Origin: Hyphomicrobiales bacterium
GTDB taxonomy: Bacteria > Pseudomonadota > Alphaproteobacteria > Rhizobiales > Rhizobiaceae
Assembly: GCA_002709005.1 (NCBI GenBank)
Contig: PAPH01000029.1
Location: forward strand, 1 to 53,608
DNA length: 53,608 bases
Direction of reading: 5' to 3'
The position numbers were made by a program, and so were the translations under genes. Each line of letters starts with the position of its first letter. Positions within the stretch are counted from its first letter, which is position 1. This document shows positions 48,014 through 53,608 of this stretch, piece after piece. The notes under the pieces are model-generated. The model did no database searches. It was not told the origin of the DNA and saw only the letters and a program-made list of their open reading frames with translations.

Positions 48014-49543
48014 ATGTCCGATCCAGCCCGCAAACTTGAGAGCCTCCCCGGCAATCAGGAAAAAGCGCAGCATTTCCGCGAAGCTCCGGCCAATATCGAG
48101 GCCGAGCAGGCTCTTCTGGGCGCGATTCTGGTCAACAACGACGCTTTCTACCGTGTCTCGGACTTCTTGAAGCCCGGCCACTTCATGGAATCCGTCCACC
48201 GGAAGATCTTCGAAGTCGCCGGCGACATCATCCGAATGGGCAAGACCGCGAACCCGGTCACGATCAAGACCTTTCTGCCCGCCGACGGCAAGATCGGCGA
48301 TCTGACGATGTCGCAGTATCTCGCGCGCCTCGCGGCTGAAGCCGTTACCATCATCAATACCGAGGACTACGGTCGCGCGATCTACGATCTGGCGCTGCGC
48401 CGTTCGCTGATTGGTATCGGCGAGGACATGGTCAACATCGCCTTTGACGCTCCGCTCGACATGCCGCCCCAGACCCAGATCGAGGATGCAGAACGCCGGC
48501 TCTTCGAACTTGCCGAAACCGGCCGCTACGACGGTGGCTTCCAGAGCTTCAACGATGCCGTTTCGCTTGCCGTCGATATGGCGGGTGCCGCCTACCAGCG
48601 CGACGGAAGCCTGTCGGGCATTTCCACCGGCATCCATTCGCTCGACGCACGCATGGGCGGCCTGCAGCCCTCCGACTTGATCATCCTTGCCGGACGTCCG
48701 GGCATGGGCAAGACGTCGCTGGTGACCAACATCGCCTTCAACGTCGCCGCCGCCTACGAACCCGAAGTTCAGGCAGACGGTTCGATGAAAGCCAAGAACG
48801 GCGGTGTCGTCGGCTTCTACTCGCTCGAAATGTCCTCGGAACAGCTCGCAACCCGTATCATTTCCGAGCAGACGGAAATCAGCTCGTCGAAGATCCGCCG
48901 CGGTGAGATTTCGGAAGCCGATTTCGAGAAGCTGGTCGCCTGCTCCCAGATGATGCAGAAGATCCCGCTCTTCATCGACCAGACAGGTGGTATCTCCATC
49001 GCCCAGCTGTCCGCCCGCGCCCGTCGCCTCAAGCGCCAGCGCGGCCTCGACCTCCTCATCATCGACTACGTTCAGCTGATGACCGGCTCGAAGAAGTCGA
49101 GCGACAACCGCGTGCAGGAAATCACCGAGATCACCACCGGCCTCAAGGCACTCGGCAAGGAACTCGGCGTGCCGATCATCGCGCTGTCCCAGCTCTCCCG
49201 TCAGGTGGAAAGCCGCGAAGACAAGCGTCCGCAGCTCTCCGACCTTCGCGAATCGGGTTCGATCGAGCAGGACGCCGACGTGGTGCTCTTCGTCTATCGT
49301 GACGAGTATTATGTGAAGAACGCCGAGCCGCGCCGTACCTCCGAGGAAATCGCCGCGGATATCAAGACCCCTGAATACCTCGCCTGGGAAGAAAAGATGA
49401 GCAAGGCCCGCGGGACGGCGGACGTGATCATCGCCAAGCAGCGTCACGGACCGACCGGAACGGTACCGCTGGCCTTCGCCGCCGAGTTCACGCGCTTCTC
49501 CGATCTTGCGGATTCGTCCTACGCGCAATTTGCCCACGAGTGA
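48014..49543 (+). CDS. dnaB: Replicative DNA helicase DnaB
   Basis: 509 aa hexameric helicase. N-terminal primase-interacting domain (ANIEAEQALLGAILVNNDAFYRV), then the RecA-like motor: Walker A GRPGMGKTS at about 227-235, Walker B LLIIDYVQLM, ALSQLSRQVESRED and RESGSIEQDADVV. No intein. The ATG at 48014 gives the family N-terminus. In related genomes alr follows dnaB directly; here three transporter genes intervene. The 256-bp region upstream (47758-48013) shows no gene. Confidence 0.97.
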   Translation: MSDPARKLESLPGNQEKAQHFREAPANIEAEQALLGAILVNNDAFYRVSDFLKPGHFMESVHRKIFEVAGDIIRMGKTANPVTIKTFLPADGKIGDLTMSQYLARLAAEAVTIINTEDYGRAIYDLALRRSLIGIGEDMVNIAFDAPLDMPPQTQIEDAERRLFELAETGRYDGGFQSFNDAVSLAVDMAGAAYQRDGSLSGISTGIHSLDARMGGLQPSDLIILAGRPGMGKTSLVTNIAFNVAAAYEPEVQADGSMKAKNGGVVGFYSLEMSSEQLATRIISEQTEISSSKIRRGEISEADFEKLVACSQMMQKIPLFIDQTGGISIAQLSARARRLKRQRGLDLLIIDYVQLMTGSKKSSDNRVQEITEITTGLKALGKELGVPIIALSQLSRQVESREDKRPQLSDLRESGSIEQDADVVLFVYRDEYYVKNAEPRRTSEEIAADIKTPEYLAWEEKMSKARGTADVIIAKQRHGPTGTVPLAFAAEFTRFSDLADSSYAQFAHE

Positions 49544-49733
49544 TCCTGCGGATCGGCCCTCTCCGATCACTGGCGTCCTACATTAGGAAAGCGCAGGCCT
49601 ACGATTTAGGCATTCAGCCTCGCTGACGGCAGAATCCAACTGCCGTGAGCGTCAGCCTCCTGCACCTTGTGCGTCAAACGTGCATGGCATGGGATTTGCA
49701 CGGACTTTCGCGATTGTGAAAGGAGCACCTCCC

Positions 49734-50531
49734 ATGAAACGCAGATCCCTCTTCAGCCTCGCTCTCGCCCTTGCCACCGGCCTCTCGCTCTCGATGGCTG
49801 GGACACCAGAGGCACGTGCGAATGGCCTTGAAACCGTCATGTCCAGCGGCACGCTGCGCGTCGCCGTCCCACAGGACTTTCCGCCCTTCGGCTCGGTCGG
49901 GTCCGACATGGCGCCACAGGGTTACGACATCGACATGGCGAAACTCATTGCCGAGAAACTCGGCGTGAAAGCCGAGATCGTGCCGGTCACGAGCGCCAAC
50001 CGCATTCCCTATCTCCAGACCAACAAGGTCGATCTCGTCATTTCGTCGCTCGGCAAAAACCCCGAACGCGACGCGGTGATTGATTTCTCGGAACCCTATG
50101 CGCCGTTCTACAACGGCGTCTTCGCGCCCGCAGATATTGAAATTTCGGGTGCCGAAGATCTTTCGGGCAAGACGATCGGCGTCACCCGCGGCTCGATCGA
50201 GGACCTGGAACTGACCAAGATCGCGCCAGAAGATGCCACCCTGAAGCGCTACGAGGACAATAACGGCACCATTTCGGCCTTCCTCTCCGGCCAGGTCGAT
50301 GCCGTTGCCACCGGCAATGTTGTCGCGGCCGCCATCATCGAGAAGAACCCGCCCAAGCGCCCGGAGCCGAAGTTCCTCATCAAGAACTCGCCCTGCTATG
50401 TCGGCATGAACGAGAACGAGCCGGAGTTGATGGCCAAAGTCAACGAAATCATCGCCGAAGCGAAGTCGGACGGCTCGCTCAACGCGATTTCGGAAAAGTG
50501 GCTCGGCATTCCGCTGCCCGAAGATCTCTGA
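49734..50531 (+). CDS. Polar amino acid ABC transporter substrate-binding protein
   Basis: 265 aa family-3 periplasmic receptor with signal peptide (MKRRSLFSLALALATGLSLSMA...ARA). Landmarks: LRVAVPQDFPPFGS, GYDIDMAKLIAEKLGVKAEIVPV, NRIPYLQTNKVDLVISSLGKNPER, LSGKTIGVTRGSIEDLE. AGGAGCA precedes the ATG at 49734. First gene of an operon with two permeases. A near-perfect 12-bp hairpin follows it (50545-50572). Confidence 0.94.
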   Translation: MKRRSLFSLALALATGLSLSMAGTPEARANGLETVMSSGTLRVAVPQDFPPFGSVGSDMAPQGYDIDMAKLIAEKLGVKAEIVPVTSANRIPYLQTNKVDLVISSLGKNPERDAVIDFSEPYAPFYNGVFAPADIEISGAEDLSGKTIGVTRGSIEDLELTKIAPEDATLKRYEDNNGTISAFLSGQVDAVATGNVVAAAIIEKNPPKRPEPKFLIKNSPCYVGMNENEPELMAKVNEIIAEAKSDGSLNAISEKWLGIPLPEDL

Positions 50532-50544
50532 TCCGGTTTTCTCC

Positions 50545-50572
50545 GGAAGGCTGGCCCCGCGGCCGGCCTTCC
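50545..50572 (+). repeat. Intercistronic hairpin after the amino acid binding-protein gene
   Basis: GGAAGGCTGGCC (50545-50556) pairs with GGCCGGCCTTCC (50561-50572) through 12 pairs including one G-U, around loop CCGC. No T-run follows. Likely protects the abundant binding-protein message, as the hairpin at 1663 may do. Confidence 0.6.
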
Positions 50573-50590
50573 CCACCTTGATTCGGACAT

Positions 50591-51274
50591 GTGCGCGTGA
50601 ACTACGTTTTCGATTTCGGCTGGCTCGCCCAGTATTATCCGGTCTTCCTCAAGGGCATTGCGATCACCATCGAGCTCACCCTCGTGGGGGGCGTGATCGG
50701 CATCGGCTTCGGCATCTTCTGTGCCTGGGTGCGCGCGCTCGGCCCGACATGGATGCGCCCGCCGGTCGCCGTCTATGTCGAACTCATCCGAAATACGCCC
50801 TTCATGGTGCAGCTCTTCTTCATCTTTTTCGGACTGCCGGCACTCGGCTTCCGGATGGGAGAATTGCAGGCCGCCAACCTCGCCATGATCATCAATCTCG
50901 GCGCCTATAGCTGCGAGATCGTGCGCGCCGGCATCGAAGCCACGCCGAAGGGCCAGTTCGAGGCGGGCGCCGCACTCGCGTTAAAGCCGCTGCAGGTCTT
51001 TCGCCACATCATCATACGCCCGGCCCTCCAGCGCATCTGGCCGGCGTTATCCTCGCAAGTCGTCATCGTCATGTTGGGTTCTGCCGTCGTCTCGCAGATC
51101 GCGGCGGAAGACGTCACCTTCGCAGCAAACTTCATCCAGTCGCGCACCTTCCGCGCCTTCGAGTCCTATTTCGTCTCGACGGCGATCTACCTCGCCTTGT
51201 CCATACTTCTGCGCAAGGGACTCGACTATCTGGGCTTTTTCCTGTTCCCGGCTACACGCGTGGAGAGCCACTGA
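50591..51274 (+). CDS. Polar amino acid ABC transporter permease (first)
   Basis: 227 aa HisM/GlnP-type permease: GIAITIELTLVGGVIGIGFGIF, VYVELIRNTPFMVQLFFIFFGLPALG and the EAA loop SCEIVRAGIEATPKGQFEAGAALAL. Start GTG 50591 or GTG 50597; both lack a strong ribosome site, and an out-of-frame ATG overlaps the first. Its stop overlaps the start of the second permease (TGATG). Confidence 0.92.
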   Translation: MRVNYVFDFGWLAQYYPVFLKGIAITIELTLVGGVIGIGFGIFCAWVRALGPTWMRPPVAVYVELIRNTPFMVQLFFIFFGLPALGFRMGELQAANLAMIINLGAYSCEIVRAGIEATPKGQFEAGAALALKPLQVFRHIIIRPALQRIWPALSSQVVIVMLGSAVVSQIAAEDVTFAANFIQSRTFRAFESYFVSTAIYLALSILLRKGLDYLGFFLFPATRVESH

Positions 51275-51936
51275 TGACCGATTTCTCCACTTGGGACATC
51301 CTCCGGAACCTGCTGCTGGCCGCCCGCTGGACGCTCATACTCTCGCTCGTCGCCTTCATTGGCGGCGGTGTCGTCGCTCTCCTGATCCTCTTCATGCGGA
51401 TTTCACGCAATCGCGTCGCAAAGCTATTCGCCCGCTATTACGTCGAGCTCTTCCAGGGCACACCGCTCCTCATGCAGCTTTTTCTCGCCTTTTTCGGGAT
51501 CGGCTTGTTCGGGATCGACGTCCCCGCCTGGCTTGCCGCGGGTGTGGCGTTGACCCTCTGGACGGCAGCCTTCCTCGCGGAAATCTGGCGCGGCTGTGTC
51601 GAATCAATCCCGAAAGGACAGTGGGAAGGTGCCCGCTCCCTGGCCCTCAACTATGTCCAGCAGATGCGGCTCATCATCCTGCCGCAGGCAATGCGTGTCG
51701 CAGTTCCGCCAACCGCCGGCTTCTCCGTGCAGGTGGTCAAGGGCACCGCGCTCACCTCCATCATCGGCTTCGTGGAACTGACAAAGGCTGGCACCATCGT
51801 GACAAACGCCACCTTCCAGCCCTTCACGGTCTACGGCCTCGTCGCTCTCCTCTATTTCGCCATCTGCTTCCCGCTTTCGAAATATTCCAAGCACCTCGAG
51901 CGCAAGATGGCTGCGGCTTATTCACACGGTCGTTGA
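51274..51936 (+). CDS. Polar amino acid ABC transporter permease (second)
   Basis: 220 aa, same family: RYYVELFQGTPLLMQLFLAFFGIGLFG and AEIWRGCVESIPKGQWEGARSLALNYVQQMRLIILPQAMR. It forms the heterodimeric channel with the first permease. No ATPase gene follows; alr begins 52 bp later, so the energising subunit must be encoded elsewhere or shared. Confidence 0.92.
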   Translation: MTDFSTWDILRNLLLAARWTLILSLVAFIGGGVVALLILFMRISRNRVAKLFARYYVELFQGTPLLMQLFLAFFGIGLFGIDVPAWLAAGVALTLWTAAFLAEIWRGCVESIPKGQWEGARSLALNYVQQMRLIILPQAMRVAVPPTAGFSVQVVKGTALTSIIGFVELTKAGTIVTNATFQPFTVYGLVALLYFAICFPLSKYSKHLERKMAAAYSHGR

Positions 51937-51988
51937 AACCGACTTGAAGTTCGTTGCCCGCCTCTGCCTCACCTAGTATGGAAAGCGC

Positions 51989-53122
51989 ATGACGAGCATG
52001 ACTTCCAAGACCGGCGATCTCGCCGACGACGCTGCGGCAACCGCCCGCCTGACAATCGATCTGGGCGCAATCGCCGATAACTGGCGGACGATGCGCGACC
52101 TTTCCGGCGAAGCCACATGCGGCGCTGCGGTCAAGGGCAACGCCTATGGCACCGGGATGGCCGAAGCAGCCCCCGTTCTTGCGAAGGCCGGCTGCCAACA
52201 CTTTTTCGTCGCCGATGCCAATGAGGGCGCTGCGCTCAGAAAGCTTCTGCCGGACGCGGAAATCTTCATTCTCTCGGGCGCCTTCGATGCGGCGATCCCG
52301 GTGATTCTCGACAACAATCTCACCCCGGTGCTGAACTCGCTCGACCAGATCGCGGTATGGCGGAAGGCCGGAAACGACCGTCCGGCAGCACTGCACATCG
52401 ACACGGGCATGAATCGCCTTGGCATCACACCGGCTGAAGCCTTTGAAATCGCTGAGGCTCGCGCATTCAGGCCGACGCTCATCATGAGCCATTTTGCCTG
52501 CGCCGACAGCCCCGACCACCCGCTGAACGCGAAACAGATCGAGCGCTTCACCGAGGTCCGTACCCACTTCCCGGAAGCGCGCGCCAGTCTCGCCAACTCA
52601 GCCGGCATCCACATGGGCGAGGACACGCACTTCGATGTTACCCGCCCCGGCATCGCGCTGTATGGCGGCGAATGCGTCAACGACGTGAAGAACCCGATGC
52701 GCGCTGTCGCCAAAGCCGAGGCGCGCATACTGACCAACCGCATTGCAAAGGCAGGCGAGACGGTCAGCTATGGCGGGACCGTCACCCTCAAGCGGGATAC
52801 GCGCATCGCCATTTGCGGCGTCGGCTATGCCGACGGTTTCCACCGTGCGTCTTCGGGCTCGGGTGTTCCGCTGCGCCAAGCGCTTCCGCAAGGTGGCATG
52901 GGCGCAGTTGAAGGCCACACCGCTCCCCTCCTCGGCCGCGTGACGATGGACCTCCTCATGTTCGACGTAACCGATCTACCCGAAATACTCGGTGTGCCCG
53001 GACAGTGGCTCGAACTCTTCGGTGAGACGATTGCGCTCGACGATGCGGCGCGCGCGGCGGGCACGATCGGCTATGAACTTCTGACCAGCCTCGGCTCCCG
53101 CTATGCCCGCCGCTATGCCTGA
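51989..53122 (+). CDS. alr: Alanine racemase
   Basis: 377 aa PLP enzyme making D-alanine for peptidoglycan. Lys49 in AAVKGNAYGTG carries PLP; the catalytic tyrosine is Tyr280 in GVGYADGFHR. Also HIDTGMNRLGI, ANSAGIHMG and RPGIALYGG. GGAAAG precedes the ATG at 51989. In related genomes alr belongs with dnaB; here it lies 2.4 kb away. Confidence 0.95.
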   Translation: MTSMTSKTGDLADDAAATARLTIDLGAIADNWRTMRDLSGEATCGAAVKGNAYGTGMAEAAPVLAKAGCQHFFVADANEGAALRKLLPDAEIFILSGAFDAAIPVILDNNLTPVLNSLDQIAVWRKAGNDRPAALHIDTGMNRLGITPAEAFEIAEARAFRPTLIMSHFACADSPDHPLNAKQIERFTEVRTHFPEARASLANSAGIHMGEDTHFDVTRPGIALYGGECVNDVKNPMRAVAKAEARILTNRIAKAGETVSYGGTVTLKRDTRIAICGVGYADGFHRASSGSGVPLRQALPQGGMGAVEGHTAPLLGRVTMDLLMFDVTDLPEILGVPGQWLELFGETIALDDAARAAGTIGYELLTSLGSRYARRYA

Positions 53123-53165
53123 CGGTCGGGCGCTGGGCCCTTCCCGCAACGGAGCGGTCTGAGCA

Positions 53166-53608
53166 TGTACTGGCCGCCACCCGGCATCAAGCGCCACCCA
53201 GAACGCCGCTGGAACCGACCCGACCAGATTTTCTTCGGCCACGGCGCCTGTCACATTCTGGCCGGCGCCTATCTCCGTCTCTTTCCGCAGACCAACTTGC
53301 AGGCCGAGCGCATCATTCCAGCTGAAGGCTTTGCGGGAGCTCACATATTCCTCACGGACGGCATGCTGGCTTTCGATTTTCACGGCTACAGCCGTCGCGA
53401 CCGCCTCCTCGCGCATCACGCCAAAGGTTGGGCGCAACGCTATCCCGGGTGGTCGGCCGCCCTTGAGGCAGTCGAATTCGATCTCCTCAATACCCGCGAA
53501 CTCAACGCCCACAAGATGCTTGGGCCCGACCAGTATTTTGGCGACGCGCTTGCTCGTGCCGACGCCTTTCTGGAGAAACTGGATCATCGTTGCGGTATGC
53601 GCCGCGCG
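53166..53608 (+). CDS. Hypothetical protein (3' end outside window)
   Basis: At least 147 residues from the ATG at 53166 (TGAG upstream); the frame is open to the window edge. Starts MYWPPPGIKRHPERRWNRPD, contains FFGHGACHILAGAYLRLFP and DGMLAFDFHGYSRRDRLL. No signal peptide, no membrane helix, rich in His, Arg and aromatic residues. Family not recognised. It lies 43 bp after alr on the same strand and may be co-transcribed. Confidence 0.75.

Overview
The window is high-GC, densely coded alphaproteobacterial chromosome. The cbb3 oxidase (fix/cco) genes with FNR/FixK-type boxes, a TAXI-TRAP transporter, a branched-chain ketoacid dehydrogenase operon beside an Lrp-type regulator, and dnaB followed by alr all point to Hyphomicrobiales (Rhizobiales). 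That is as far as the sequence lets me place it. I see no insertion sequence, phage, CRISPR array, tRNA or rRNA. The accessory character comes from transporter and regulator modules placed between conserved blocks.

Layout. 1-3262 (-): part of a peptide/opine-type ABC importer (binding protein, DppB-like and DppC-like permeases), divergent from a Zn-dependent N-carbamoyl/allantoate-type amidohydrolase (3386-4669). 4704-11753 (+): an apparent iron operon. It has a palindrome resembling the Irr (ICE) box, a tiny histidine-rich leader ORF, a cysteine-paired unknown protein, a canonical imelysin, a di-haem c-type oxidoreductase, two tandem divergent imelysin-like proteins and a DUF1513 protein with a Tat-like signal. 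OsmC follows. 12244-15103: fumC (-), then a CbpA-type DnaJ with its CbpM modulator (+). 15110-20878: Lrp/BkdR-type regulator (-) and bkdA1-bkdA2-bkdB-lpdV (+); bkdA1 carries an in-frame amber stop. 20888-25801 (-): DUF3422, DUF1850, fused TRAP permease and TAXI binding protein. 26059-34614: 5'-nucleotidase-like protein, ornithine cyclodeaminase-like protein, GNAT, glutaryl-CoA dehydrogenase with a divergent AraC regulator, an orphan LuxR-type HTH protein, D-lyxose/D-mannose isomerase and gnd.

34729-47757: the cbb3 oxidase region. ccoGHIS (39315 down to 34729) and ccoNOQP (47085 down to 43698) are separated by an alanine/glycine:cation symporter (+) and a GAF-PAS-GGDEF-EAL protein (-). Each half has its own FNR/FixK-type box; the ccoN box lies in a region shared with a divergent hemerythrin-like gene. 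48014-53608: dnaB and alr, with a three-gene polar amino acid ABC importer that lacks an ATPase gene between them, then a truncated unknown ORF.

How the parts work together: the iron operon would bind and redox-process iron in the periplasm. ccoNOQP encodes the high-affinity terminal oxidase, and ccoGHIS supplies its copper delivery and assembly. The bkd operon and gcdH feed branched-chain amino acid and lysine/tryptophan carbon into CoA thioesters. The best candidates for under-described biology are the imelysin operon with its leader and Cys-rich first gene, and the stop-interrupted bkdA1.
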